Source of the DNA: CAZLFA01 sp964558665
Lineage (GTDB): Bacteria > Desulfobacterota > Syntrophia > Syntrophales > PHBD01
Direction: 5' to 3'
DNA: 29,683 nt
Assembly (NCBI GenBank): GCA_964558665.1
Contig: CAZLFA010000053.1
Location: 1 to 29,683, forward strand
Position 1 is the first letter of the stretch, and each line of letters starts with the position of its first letter. Position numbers and translations under genes: made by a program. The notes under the pieces were generated by a model. The model was not told where the DNA came from. It did no database searches and saw only the letters and a program-made list of their open reading frames with translations. This document shows, piece by piece, positions 8,260-16,256 of this stretch.

Positions 8260-8334
8260 GTAATCAGTTCAATACTTGAGATATGTTCCGGAAAAAGAAA
8301 CATGGCAGGCCATTTAAGGCGATAACTGTTTTTC

Positions 8335-8709
8335 TTATTTGGATTTTTTTCCTTTTTTTGCAGCTTTGGCGATAGTTAATTTGTTTTCTACGGACTTCAC
8401 GCCTTTCACCGATTTCACAACCTTTGTAGCTACGCCCTTGGTCTGTGCGTTCTTGACCTCTCCAGTCAATGTAACTACACCGCCCGTAGTGCTTACTTCG
8501 ATCTTGCTGTCCTTCAGCGATGCCGTGTTGGAAATCTTGAGCTTCACATCAGCCGTAATGGCGGTATCGTCTGCGGCTTCATTGGCTTTATCCTTGGCTG
8601 CCGTGGTCGCTTTGTCCGTGACCTTATCGCCAAAGTTTTTCAATGCCTGAGCGTGTGAAACGGAGACTAATGCAAGACACAGTAATACAACTAAAAATAC
8701 TCTTTTCAT
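8335..8709 (-). CDS. Periplasmic BON-domain protein (OsmY-like)
   Basis: The 124-residue protein has a clear signal peptide (residues 1-20, ending SHA-QA), a helical linker with Ala/Asp/Lys repeats (residues 24-48), one BON domain (about 50-113, with ITADVKLKI, SKIEVSTTGGVVTLTGEV and VKGVKSVENKL), and a lysine-rich tail. BON domains occur in OsmY-like envelope stress proteins and are thought to contact lipid membranes. AAGGAGG stands 7 bases before the ATG. It appears monocistronic: 194 bases separate it from the divergent RsbW-like gene. A stress-related role near the partner-switch operon is only inference. Confidence 0.85.
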   Translation of the reverse strand: MKRVFLVVLLCLALVSVSHAQALKNFGDKVTDKATTAAKDKANEAADDTAITADVKLKISNTASLKDSKIEVSTTGGVVTLTGEVKNAQTKGVATKVVKSVKGVKSVENKLTIAKAAKKGKKSK

Positions 8710-8903
8710 AAATACCTCCTTATGAATGTGTTCCGGGTTATTAAAAACGCCTGTCCATGACCTGCCGCGCTATAAATACCACATGTCGGCAGAGGAGTCC
8801 ATATGCCTGATAATAACAAATATTCCTTGACGATTTGTTTGCTTGTGTGAAATATGCCGGTATTGCATACTTCAGCTAATGCAAGGTTTGAGGAATCCAT
8901 ATC

Positions 8904-9332
8904 GTGAGCATGCCGAATAAAATAAAAGTCCCTGCCACTCTGGAAAATTTGCACAAAGCCATGGAGTTTGTCATCACTTATGCAGAAACGACAGGGTTTC
9001 CTCAGGAAAGGATCATGGATATAGAACTCGCCCTGGAGGAGGTTATTGTAAACATCATTAACTATGCCTATCCTGATGGCGTGGGTGAGATGGAGATAAC
9101 CTGTACACCTTATAATGAAAACGGCTTTGCCATGGAGATCGTGGATCAGGGCATTCCTTTTGATATTCTCGGCGTTGGAGATCCGGATGTGGCAAGCGGT
9201 ATCGAGGACAGGAAAGTTGGGGGATTGGGCATATACTTTGTGAAGAAGCTCATGGATGATGTAAGCTATGTCCGAGAGGGTGAGAACAATATCCTCAAGC
9301 TTTTTGTTTTAAAGGACAGGAAAGATAATTAA
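8904..9332 (+). CDS. RsbW/SpoIIAB-like anti-sigma factor serine kinase
   Basis: The 142-residue HATPase_c protein shows the N box ELALEEVIVNIINYAY, the G1 box DQGIPFD and the G2-like box GGLGIYFVKKLMD. These are hallmarks of Ser/Thr kinases that hold a sigma factor or other target and phosphorylate a STAS antagonist. A GTG start at 8904 is preferred because GAGGA (8889-8893) is 10 bases away; ATG at 8910 would place it 16 bases away. It heads the operon with the STAS gene (33 bases later) and two SpoIIE phosphatases. No sigma factor is encoded nearby, so the target is either distant or not a sigma factor. Confidence 0.87.
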   Translation: MSMPNKIKVPATLENLHKAMEFVITYAETTGFPQERIMDIELALEEVIVNIINYAYPDGVGEMEITCTPYNENGFAMEIVDQGIPFDILGVGDPDVASGIEDRKVGGLGIYFVKKLMDDVSYVREGENNILKLFVLKDRKDN

Positions 9333-9365
9333 ATTATATAAGAAACAAATTACAAGGGGGCCTTT

Positions 9366-9695
9366 ATGGAAGTAAAATCAATCAACGATGTAAAAGTTGT
9401 GGTGATTCTGCAGAGAATTGATGCCTACAACGCCAAGGAACTGGAAGATGGTCTCAATGCGGTGGTTGCAGGCGGAGCCCAAAAAATGGTCTGCAACTTC
9501 GAGAAGAATGAGTACATATCCAGCGCGGGCTTGCGGGTATTTTTGGCATTGTTGAAGTCCATGAAGAAAGGCGGAGGCAATATCGCATTATGCTCGCTTC
9601 AACCCTCAGTCAAGAACATCTTCGATATTGCGGGATTCAGCCGCCTGTTCAACATATTCGACACACAGGACGAGGCTCTGAACAGCCTGAAGTAA
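9366..9695 (+). CDS. STAS-domain anti-sigma factor antagonist
   Basis: The 109-residue protein is a single STAS domain of normal length. It contains the phosphoacceptor region YISSAGLRVFL (S52/S53), where the RsbW-like kinase would act, and the C-terminal GFSRLFNIFDT strand-helix. In partner switching, the dephosphorylated antagonist binds the kinase and frees its target. AAGGGGG lies 6 bases before the ATG. Placement between kinase and phosphatase genes strongly supports the role; the specific pairing is inferred from gene order. Confidence 0.88.
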   Translation: MEVKSINDVKVVVILQRIDAYNAKELEDGLNAVVAGGAQKMVCNFEKNEYISSAGLRVFLALLKSMKKGGGNIALCSLQPSVKNIFDIAGFSRLFNIFDTQDEALNSLK

Positions 9696-9893
9696 TCCTT
9701 GTGCCGGCAGGAGCAATACGTTTCTTCCGGAAATTCCGGATGTAAAGCTTTTTGTTTCTTAATCGGGGAAAAATCCCTTTCCGAAGGGAATCTGTCTTGT
9801 CCGGAAGGGGATATGAATCGACGTCTGTTCATCCCCTGTTCTCATAGCTGCAAAGCAATATAAGCATTTTTTATTCACGTCAGGTGGGCATTC

Positions 9894-11243
9894 ATGACAG
9901 CTGCCATGGTTAATTATATAATCTCGCTTGTTGACTGCACATGCTTTCTGCTCATTCTTTTCTATCTTATAACCAGGGCGCAATTTTTCTATGATCTTCT
10001 GACAGCAAAGGATAAGCCGCAAAAGCATATCGTTCTTGCCCTTCTCTTTGCTGCTGTTTCCATTTACGGGGTTCTGGTTGGTGCCGTTTTCCAGCGAACA
10101 GTGATGTCAATCAGCATTGTCGGCCCGATCGCCGGGGCCGTGATTTGCGGTTTACGGGTAGGAGCGGGAGCAGGTGTACTGGGCGCCGCAGCAGGACTGC
10201 TTGTTCACGGATCGATGATTCAGGCGGCAATGCCGTTGGCGGGTGTGGCAGCAGGCCTGTACTGTATGGCGAGGGCAAAGACATCTTCCGGAAAAGTTCT
10301 TGATGCGGCAATAATCACCTTTTGTTGTGCAATCCTGACAGAACTGGCCATATTCTTTTTCAGCCCTTCGGAAGCTCACGAAAAGCTCCTTATGCCGATG
10401 TCGGCCTTGATCAGCGTTCTTGGTGTGACCGGCATGGTATTTCTGATTGAAAGACTCATCGAAGAGCGTCAAACCAGCGCAGCCAAGGAGTTCATCGACA
10501 GTGAACTCAGGATTGCAAGTGACATTCAGATGAGTATTGTCCCCAAAACTTTCCCGCCCCTTCATAACCTCCCCGACCTGGATGTGTTTGCCGTGCTTAA
10601 ACCGGCGAGAGAAATCGGAGGAGACTTCTATGATTTTTTTTCCATCGATGAGGATCATTTCTTCTTTGCCGTTGGCGATGTGGCAAGCAAGGGGATGCCA
10701 GCGGCCTTGTTCATGGCCGTTTCCAGAACGCTTATTAAAACTAATGCCGAACCGGGTATCGGACCGGAGCTGATATTAAAGCATGTAAATGACAACCTGT
10801 GCAGGGGAAACGATTCATCGATATCCGTTACCGTGTTTTGCGGCATCATCAATATTCGCAGCGGAGAGGTCGTATACAGCAATGCAGGCCACACGCCCCC
10901 TTATATCTATCGCAAGGACGGAAACCTGAAACCGGCAAGTCTGCCTGAAGGCATGGCCCTGGGAATTGAAGAAGGTTTTGTCTACGGGCGGGACAGCCTG
11001 GTTCTCGAACCGGGTGACGCCATTGTTGTTTACACTAATATTGTGGACAGTGTGGTGGACAGCAATATGCGCATGTATGATGCGCTGAGGCTTGAAAAAA
11101 TAATAAAATCGGATCCATCTACTGCTTCACGGGGGATCGTATCACGCATCATCAAGGATGTTGAAAGCTTTATTGCAGGCGTGGAACAGTCGGATGACAT
11201 AACGATTCTCTCCCTAACCTACATTCCTGTCCGGCAGAGTTGA
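9894..11243 (+). CDS. Membrane SpoIIE-type phosphatase, first paralogue, with altered metal site
   Basis: The 449-residue protein has about six hydrophobic segments (residues 7-186) of the 5TM-5TMR (LytS-like) sensor kind, a short coiled linker (187-212), and a PP2C-type SpoIIE domain (about 213-445). Conserved elements are ELRIASDIQMSIVP, EIGGDFYDFF with D244, VGDV with D262, YSNAGHTPP, and QSDDITIL (D434/D435). The usual YTDGVTE metal-binding box instead reads YTNIVDS, with N382 (AAT at 11037-11039) in place of Asp. DVSGKG also reads DVASKG. Activity may be reduced, lost or changed. The start is supported by AGGTGGG; ATG at 9906 is possible. One base separates its stop from the second paralogue's start, so translation is probably coupled. 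Confidence 0.87.
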   Translation: MTAAMVNYIISLVDCTCFLLILFYLITRAQFFYDLLTAKDKPQKHIVLALLFAAVSIYGVLVGAVFQRTVMSISIVGPIAGAVICGLRVGAGAGVLGAAAGLLVHGSMIQAAMPLAGVAAGLYCMARAKTSSGKVLDAAIITFCCAILTELAIFFFSPSEAHEKLLMPMSALISVLGVTGMVFLIERLIEERQTSAAKEFIDSELRIASDIQMSIVPKTFPPLHNLPDLDVFAVLKPAREIGGDFYDFFSIDEDHFFFAVGDVASKGMPAALFMAVSRTLIKTNAEPGIGPELILKHVNDNLCRGNDSSISVTVFCGIINIRSGEVVYSNAGHTPPYIYRKDGNLKPASLPEGMALGIEEGFVYGRDSLVLEPGDAIVVYTNIVDSVVDSNMRMYDALRLEKIIKSDPSTASRGIVSRIIKDVESFIAGVEQSDDITILSLTYIPVRQS

Positions 11244-11244
11244 T

Positions 11245-12621
11245 ATGCAGCAGACATTTCTCAGCATTCTTATCAGTCTTATCGGAAATATCGCCGTAAT
11301 ATCTGTTGTCGCTTACATGATCACGAGAACACGGCTCTATGCGGAGGTTATCGACCGCAAGCTGACTTCGCGCGGCAGGTTTTTCATGGTCGTTATTTTC
11401 GGCCTGTTTTCCCTGTATGCCGCCGCTTTGGGGGGAGCGGCCAATATTCGCAACCTCGGCCCCATGATGGCGGGCCTGATTGGCGGTCCTCTGGTCGGAG
11501 TCGGATCGGCTCTTTTCGGCGCCATATACCGTTTTTATGATCCGCGTTTTGGGACAAGCATAAACATCGGTACGGTTACCTACTCGGCCATGCTGGCCAC
11601 GGTCCTGGCCGGTCTGGCGGCAGGCATTATCTACAGAATGCGGAAGGGTGAATTGATCGGCATAACCGGCGCCCTGCTGTTTGCCGTGGGATACGAGATC
11701 TTTCATTTCGGTTTGTCGATTCTTATCGGGCGTCCCTTCTCCGTTGTCCTGCCTGCGGCGCTCAAGGCTTTTCCTCCGATGATTATCGCCCATGCCGCGG
11801 GACTGTGCATATTTGTATTCGTTCTCAACAACCTTATCAAAGAAAGAAAAACAAAGGCTGAGAAGAAAAGGATAGAAAGCGAACTGACAATTGCCCGTGA
11901 CATCCAGATGAGCATTGTTCCTAAAATTTTTCCTCCTTTTCCCCAGATACCGGAAATAGACATCCATGCCTCCGTCGAATCTGCCAAGGAGGTAGGCGGG
12001 GATCTGTATGATTTCTTCTTCATTGATGATGACCGGCTTTTCTTTGTGATCGGGGATGTTTCAGGTAAAGGCGTTCCGGCGTCACTGTTTATGGCGGTTT
12101 CCATTACTCTTCTGAAGGCCAACACAAAGAACGGAATGAATCCGGATGAAATTCTGTACAAGGTAAACAACGACCTTTGCACGGATAATGAGTCCTCCAT
12201 GTTCGTTACCACATTTTGCGGAATTATAAACATCCGTACGGGAGAAATTGTGTACAGCAACGGCGGTCACAACCCTCCTTATATACTGAAAGCCTCCCGT
12301 GAAGTGGAAGCGCTGCCCTGTCAGAGCGGTCTGGTTGTGGGAGTGATGGAAGATTTTGTCTTTGATCGGGAATTTACTTCGCTCAGGCCGGGGGATTCGC
12401 TGGTCATGTACACGGACGGTGTTACCGAGGCCGCCAATATCCGTCAGGAACTGTTCAGCGAGGAGCGCTTCGAGGATTTCCTGCGCGGGACGGAGAAGGA
12501 TATTTCCGCCCGCGAGCTGGTGCTGAAGACGTCGCAGGCAGTCCATGCATTTGCGTCAGGCGCCGTGCAGTCGGACGATATCACGCTGCTCGTGATAAAA
12601 TACAACGGCCCCCCCGGGTGA
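11245..12621 (+). CDS. Membrane SpoIIE-type phosphatase, second paralogue, intact active site
   Basis: The 458-residue protein has the same layout as its upstream neighbour: a LytS-like membrane sensor part (residues 5-197), a charged helical linker (198-218), and a SpoIIE PP2C domain. The phosphatase residues are complete: GGDLYD (D253), GDVSGKG (D271), YSNGGHNPP, YTDGVTE (D391) and QSDDITLL (D444/D445). It should dephosphorylate a STAS protein, most simply the one at 9366-9695, in answer to a membrane or small-ligand signal. The two proteins align along their length (for example SIVPK-FPP and FCGIINIR-GE), so they come from a tandem duplication. It is the last gene of the operon. Confidence 0.9.
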   Translation: MQQTFLSILISLIGNIAVISVVAYMITRTRLYAEVIDRKLTSRGRFFMVVIFGLFSLYAAALGGAANIRNLGPMMAGLIGGPLVGVGSALFGAIYRFYDPRFGTSINIGTVTYSAMLATVLAGLAAGIIYRMRKGELIGITGALLFAVGYEIFHFGLSILIGRPFSVVLPAALKAFPPMIIAHAAGLCIFVFVLNNLIKERKTKAEKKRIESELTIARDIQMSIVPKIFPPFPQIPEIDIHASVESAKEVGGDLYDFFFIDDDRLFFVIGDVSGKGVPASLFMAVSITLLKANTKNGMNPDEILYKVNNDLCTDNESSMFVTTFCGIINIRTGEIVYSNGGHNPPYILKASREVEALPCQSGLVVGVMEDFVFDREFTSLRPGDSLVMYTDGVTEAANIRQELFSEERFEDFLRGTEKDISARELVLKTSQAVHAFASGAVQSDDITLLVIKYNGPPG

Positions 12622-12644
12622 ATCCATTCCGAATGGCCTGTCAT

Positions 12645-12780
12645 GCTCAAAGGGATTTTCGCGGCTCAGAATATTTTCCCCGGGGCAGACTGCGCTCGAG
12701 AGTGATACGCTGACGACCGGTTACTGTCATTTGTTATTCACGGAAAAATATTTGATTCGCCGCCCGAAATCCCTTTGAGC
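12645..12780. repeat. Inverted-repeat element, about 136 bases, able to fold into a long hairpin
   Basis: GCTCAAAGGGATTT (12645-12658) is exactly complementary to AAATCCCTTTGAGC (12767-12780). Pairing continues inward with gaps: TCGCGGCTCAGAATATTTTCC on the left against GGAAAAATATTTGATTCGCC on the right. About 60 unpaired bases remain in the middle. It has no coding frame and fills most of the gap between the SpoIIE gene and the CDF-like gene. It could be a MITE-like insertion or an RNA structure. Confidence 0.65.
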
Positions 12781-12831
12781 GTGATATACGGGACATTGGA
12801 AGTGTAAAAGTTAAGAAGGAGAATGTCTTTA

Positions 12832-13737
12832 ATGAGTTCAGGAAGCTTCTTTCATACGGATAAGGAACGGTATGCTTTTTATGGATTTGCAATCGGGGCG
12901 GTGGTCTTCTTTCCGTTTCTTTATGTGTGCATAAAATCGGAGTCGATGGTGATGATCGCCACGGCGATCCGCAGTGCCGCGGAAACGCTGTCGTTGCTCA
13001 TAACCTGGCTTGGGCTCAGGAAAATCGCCCGCAAGGAGATGTTTGTATATAATTACGGAGCGGGCAAGATAGAGAATCTTTCAAGCCTTGCCATCGCGCT
13101 GGCTATGGGGCTCGCTTTTCTGGAACTGGTATACCGAAGCGTCAACAGGTTTTATCATCCGGTTGCCGTAAACGAACAGTTTGCCTCCATAGGAATAGTT
13201 GCCGTCGTGGTGTTTTTCTTTCTGGCCTTATGGCTGTGGTTAAAGAGCTATTATGTCAATCGTCGGGACCCCTCTCCGGCCGGTGATTCCCAGTGGCGGC
13301 TCTATCTGGCCAAGACCGCGATTCATCTGAGTGTAGTGCTGTCTCTGGGGGCTACGCTGCTGTTTAAGGATTACCCGTGGTCTCTATACATCGATCCTTC
13401 CGTTTCTCTGATGCTCAGTCTTTATATCCTAGGTACAGCCTATATAATAGGCAGGAAATCTATCGATGAGCTTCTGGACAGGACGATCGATGAACCGCTG
13501 CAGATGATGATTTTAAGCGAACTGGCGGACTTCTTCGATGAATATGTGGAACTGCACGGAATAAGGTCGCGCAGGAGCGGGCAGTTCGTTTACATAGAAA
13601 TTTTTCTGGAATTCGATCCGGACAGACTGATGGGAGACGTTCAGAAGGCGATGGACCTCATTGCATCCAGTCTTGAACAAAAAATCAAGGGAAGCCAGGT
13701 TCTGATTGTAAGCAGGACATCTTCGATTACAGCATGA
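12832..13737 (+). CDS. Cation diffusion facilitator-like membrane protein with altered metal sites
   Basis: The 301-residue protein has about six membrane segments and a C-terminal CDF domain (from ELHGIRSRRSGQF). The family pattern is clear in SAAETLSLLITWLGLRK (TM2), YNYGAGKIENLSSL (TM2-3 loop, usually HxYGHGKxE) and DPSVSLMLSLYILGTAY (TM6). Yet the expected TM2 ligands read R47 and E51, and the TM5 HxxxD motif reads H165-x-x-x-V169. The loop histidines are replaced by N and A. Transport of divalent metal in the usual way is therefore doubtful. The start is set at 12832 because AAGGAG lies 10 bases before it; the ATG at 12823 is only 1 base from that SD. It ends 4 bases before the convergent formyltransferase gene. 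Confidence 0.8.
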   Translation: MSSGSFFHTDKERYAFYGFAIGAVVFFPFLYVCIKSESMVMIATAIRSAAETLSLLITWLGLRKIARKEMFVYNYGAGKIENLSSLAIALAMGLAFLELVYRSVNRFYHPVAVNEQFASIGIVAVVVFFFLALWLWLKSYYVNRRDPSPAGDSQWRLYLAKTAIHLSVVLSLGATLLFKDYPWSLYIDPSVSLMLSLYILGTAYIIGRKSIDELLDRTIDEPLQMMILSELADFFDEYVELHGIRSRRSGQFVYIEIFLEFDPDRLMGDVQKAMDLIASSLEQKIKGSQVLIVSRTSSITA

Positions 13738-13741
13738 GTTC

Positions 13742-14662
13742 TCAGCGCAGAGCCGTATGCAGGGGAAGTGCGCAGTTGTGCCGGGAATCATGACCGGCCG
13801 GTTCCATCAGGATATTTTTTACATCATCGGGCATGGATTTCTCGAAATCCAGAGATTCGATACGTCCTTGACCGCCTCGGGATTTTCTTTCCGCAACTGA
13901 CATGAGCAGATCTATCGCCATCCAGCCGCATACTGAACAAACCTTGTTGTACAGGGAAAGGACGTCTTCCGGATAGCTGCCGTCAGGAAGCGTTATGTTA
14001 ATCTCGGGGGATTTGCCGATGATGGTGCCTCCGTCCATAACTTCATTGACTATATGGAAGGTCGTCCGCGACGTTTTGTTTCCCAGACTCACGGTATGTT
14101 CCACAGGTTTAGTCCCTACACCGATACTGGATGCCAGGTCGGATGGATGCAGATTGTACATGCCGTATCGGGGGAAATCGAAAATCGCCGCATCCACCAT
14201 CTGTCCATAGCAGCACATGATGATCAATTCGGGATTCCATGTATTGAGGAGTTTGTGAAAAAAGTCAGTTTTTACAGCCCCTGAATAGCATGATATGCCG
14301 GATGAAAGGGCTTCCTCCCTGATCTGCTCATAAAGCTGCCGTCTTTGTTCCACGTTGAAAAAACGCCAGATTCTCTTCTCCATGGATATCCTGGCTCTGT
14401 CATCCACCGTTGAATCCGTGACAATTCCGGCAATGCTTATCCTGCCGCCGTATTTCTTTTCAAACCTGTTGATGGAATCGAATACAAGCAGCCCCGGAGT
14501 GCAGCTTCCGATGAAAAGCACCCGCAATCCGGCCGAATCATCACGGTTAATTTCACTTTTTCGGGGCACGGACAGTTCACCCCATTTGAAAACATCGTCC
14601 CGATAATGCCTGCGTGAATCATCAGGCTTGAGGATTTTGTTTATTTCAATAGTTTCGGTCAT
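13742..14662 (-). CDS. Formyltransferase-family protein
   Basis: The 306-residue protein carries a formyl_trans_N fold at residues about 46-235, with RVLFIGSCTPGLLVF at the start, PELIIMCCYGQMV before the active site, and the catalytic triad pattern N170, H172 and D210 (YNLHPSDL and VMDGGTIIG). These are the residues used by PurN, Fmt and sugar-nucleotide formyltransferases with 10-formyltetrahydrofolate. The 45-residue charged N-terminal extension is unusual. The Fmt tRNA-binding domain is absent, and the match to PurN is not close, so the acceptor is unknown. No strong SD is visible. The gene stands alone and converges on the CDF-like gene. Confidence 0.75.
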   Translation of the reverse strand: MTETIEINKILKPDDSRRHYRDDVFKWGELSVPRKSEINRDDSAGLRVLFIGSCTPGLLVFDSINRFEKKYGGRISIAGIVTDSTVDDRARISMEKRIWRFFNVEQRRQLYEQIREEALSSGISCYSGAVKTDFFHKLLNTWNPELIIMCCYGQMVDAAIFDFPRYGMYNLHPSDLASSIGVGTKPVEHTVSLGNKTSRTTFHIVNEVMDGGTIIGKSPEINITLPDGSYPEDVLSLYNKVCSVCGWMAIDLLMSVAERKSRGGQGRIESLDFEKSMPDDVKNILMEPAGHDSRHNCALPLHTALR

Positions 14663-14785
14663 GTTTGCAGTCTTTTGTCTATTTTAATTTTTATCTGACA
14701 ACGTGAAAGTCTACTACGGTTATAAAGAAAATTCAAAGAGTATTAGAAGTAAGAGACTGTTTACGGCCGGTTTCTAAGTCTTTGG

Positions 14786-14813
14786 TTGAAAGAATGTTTA
14801 AAATGTGCATAAT
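14786..14813 (+). promoter_or_regulatory. Candidate sigma-70 promoter for the HDOD gene
   Basis: TTGAAA (14786-14791) and CATAAT (14808-14813) are separated by 16 bases, about 60 bases before the HDOD start. The region 14663-14874 is AT-rich and holds no gene. Confidence 0.45.
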
Positions 14814-14874
14814 TTACGGCGTTTGAAAGTTCGTTTTTCTTCGGAATTGAAACTACTCACATAGTGTGGGGGCT

Positions 14875-15738
14875 ATGGATAACAAGACTGTAAAAAAAAG
14901 GATCCAGGATATAATAATTGATATCCCTTCACTTCCGGCAGTTGCTTCTAGGGTTCTACAGATCATTGCACACGACAATTCATCGCTCGAAGAGTTGAAG
15001 AGGGTTGTTATATTAGACCAGTCCTTTTCCTCGAGGCTTTTGAGAATAGCAAATTCTCCCTACTACCGGCGGGGTAGAAGCATCGAAGATGTTACGGATG
15101 CATTCATAAGGATAGGTTTCACGACGATAAAAGCGCTTGTCTTTGCCGCATCGATCAAGGATTTGTGCCGTATTACGGACGAAACGGATCGCAAGCTGTG
15201 GGAGCATAACATGGCTGTGTCGGTCGGTTCCATGATTATTGCAAACGAGACCGGTACCGTGTCTTCCGGAGAGCCGATGATTCATGGACTGCTTCATGAT
15301 GTCGGCAGGGTCGTGCTGAACCTGACCATGAAAGACAAATATGCAGAGGTCGTGCGTCTGGCCGGCGATGAAAACATCACGTTCATTGAAGCGGAAAAGA
15401 GGATTCTGGGGTTTAACCATTGCGACGTGGGGCAATGTGTGGCGGAGCACTGGAATCTGCCGGAAAACATTGCCTGCGTGATTGCAAACCATCATAGAGA
15501 CGATCTGCTTGATAAAGTCAAGGATATCGGATTGAAGAGAACGGTCCTTATTGTTAAGTGCGCCGATGTTCTGTGTTCGGAATTGGGGATCGGGATAGCC
15601 GACGGTGTAACCCTTACATCGGAAGAATGGAAATATCTGAAGCTTTCGGCGCCCAGGAAGAGGGATTCGATCAGCAAAAAGATAGAAGATGAATATCCCA
15701 AATATAAGGATTTTGTCATGGGGCATAACCATCTATGA
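14875..15738 (+). CDS. HDOD-domain signalling protein
   Basis: The protein of about 287 residues is one HDOD domain: IPSLPAVASRVLQII at the N terminus, ILDQSFSSRLLRIANSPYY, the conserved IRIGFTTIKAL segment, and an HD-like HGLLHDVGRVVLNL, which here keeps an HD pair. A second segment, HCDVGQCVAEHWNLPENIACVIANHH, matches the usual HDOD C-terminal half. HDOD proteins are found in signalling and motility control, usually without known enzyme activity. ATG at 14875 follows a GGGGG stretch; an in-frame GTG at 14866 is the alternative. Its last four bases overlap the next gene (ATGA), so the two are translationally coupled. Confidence 0.85.
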   Translation: MDNKTVKKRIQDIIIDIPSLPAVASRVLQIIAHDNSSLEELKRVVILDQSFSSRLLRIANSPYYRRGRSIEDVTDAFIRIGFTTIKALVFAASIKDLCRITDETDRKLWEHNMAVSVGSMIIANETGTVSSGEPMIHGLLHDVGRVVLNLTMKDKYAEVVRLAGDENITFIEAEKRILGFNHCDVGQCVAEHWNLPENIACVIANHHRDDLLDKVKDIGLKRTVLIVKCADVLCSELGIGIADGVTLTSEEWKYLKLSAPRKRDSISKKIEDEYPKYKDFVMGHNHL

Positions 15739-16256
15739 AAGACTATCTTGATGAAATGTATACGTCAGATATCGGCAGACAGGAAATTATCTACCGGTAC
15801 GCGGCCAGAAAAGCATTGGAGGATATAAAGGCCGGGGTTGCCCTTGATGGCAATCTGCTTTACCAGTTGAACTCCCACCCGATCATGAGTTTCTGTCTCG
15901 CTGAAATAACCGAGGAAGACAAAGAGACACTGAAAAAAATAGCATCCGCAAAACCCGGCATCATCCGGCTGCGGCAGTTTGCATTGAAAATGCTGCGGAA
16001 ATTCAAGGATCACAGTGATGTCAAGGCGCTCCTGATGGGATTGTGGAAGTCGGAAGACGACTATGACATAAAGGTGGAGGTATTGTGGATTCTGCTGGGT
16101 TATGATGATCTCAAGCAGGAGCTTTTAACGGATATCCGCAGCCATTTTGATTCCTCCGACTGGGATAAGTGGTTGCCGCTGATTGTCGAGAAGCTTGGAG
16201 GAAACAACAAGGAGAAAGGGCAGGTTAAGGACCTGATCGACAAGTACCTCAAATAG
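15735..16256 (+). CDS. Hypothetical helical protein coupled to the HDOD gene
   Basis: The 173-residue protein is predicted to be almost all helical by eye, with HEAT-like alternation in residues 75-150 (IIRLRQFALKMLRKFKD, VKALLMGLWKSEDDYDIKV). It has no signal peptide, membrane segment or catalytic motif. The ATG sits inside the HDOD stop (ATGA), which strongly suggests coupled synthesis and a physical or regulatory partnership. A scaffold or partner of the HDOD protein is inferred. No family is recognised with certainty. Confidence 0.75.
   Translation: MKDYLDEMYTSDIGRQEIIYRYAARKALEDIKAGVALDGNLLYQLNSHPIMSFCLAEITEEDKETLKKIASAKPGIIRLRQFALKMLRKFKDHSDVKALLMGLWKSEDDYDIKVEVLWILLGYDDLKQELLTDIRSHFDSSDWDKWLPLIVEKLGGNNKEKGQVKDLIDKYLK

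Noticed and set aside
9766..9800. TCCCTT/AAGGGA hairpin after the STAS gene as a terminator
   Set aside because: The stem is only 6 bp and no T run follows; the SpoIIE genes downstream are expected in the same operon.
11170..11967. Minus-strand 265-codon open frame
   Set aside because: It is antisense to the second SpoIIE gene, and its sequence is rich in Arg, Gln and His, as expected of a shadow frame.
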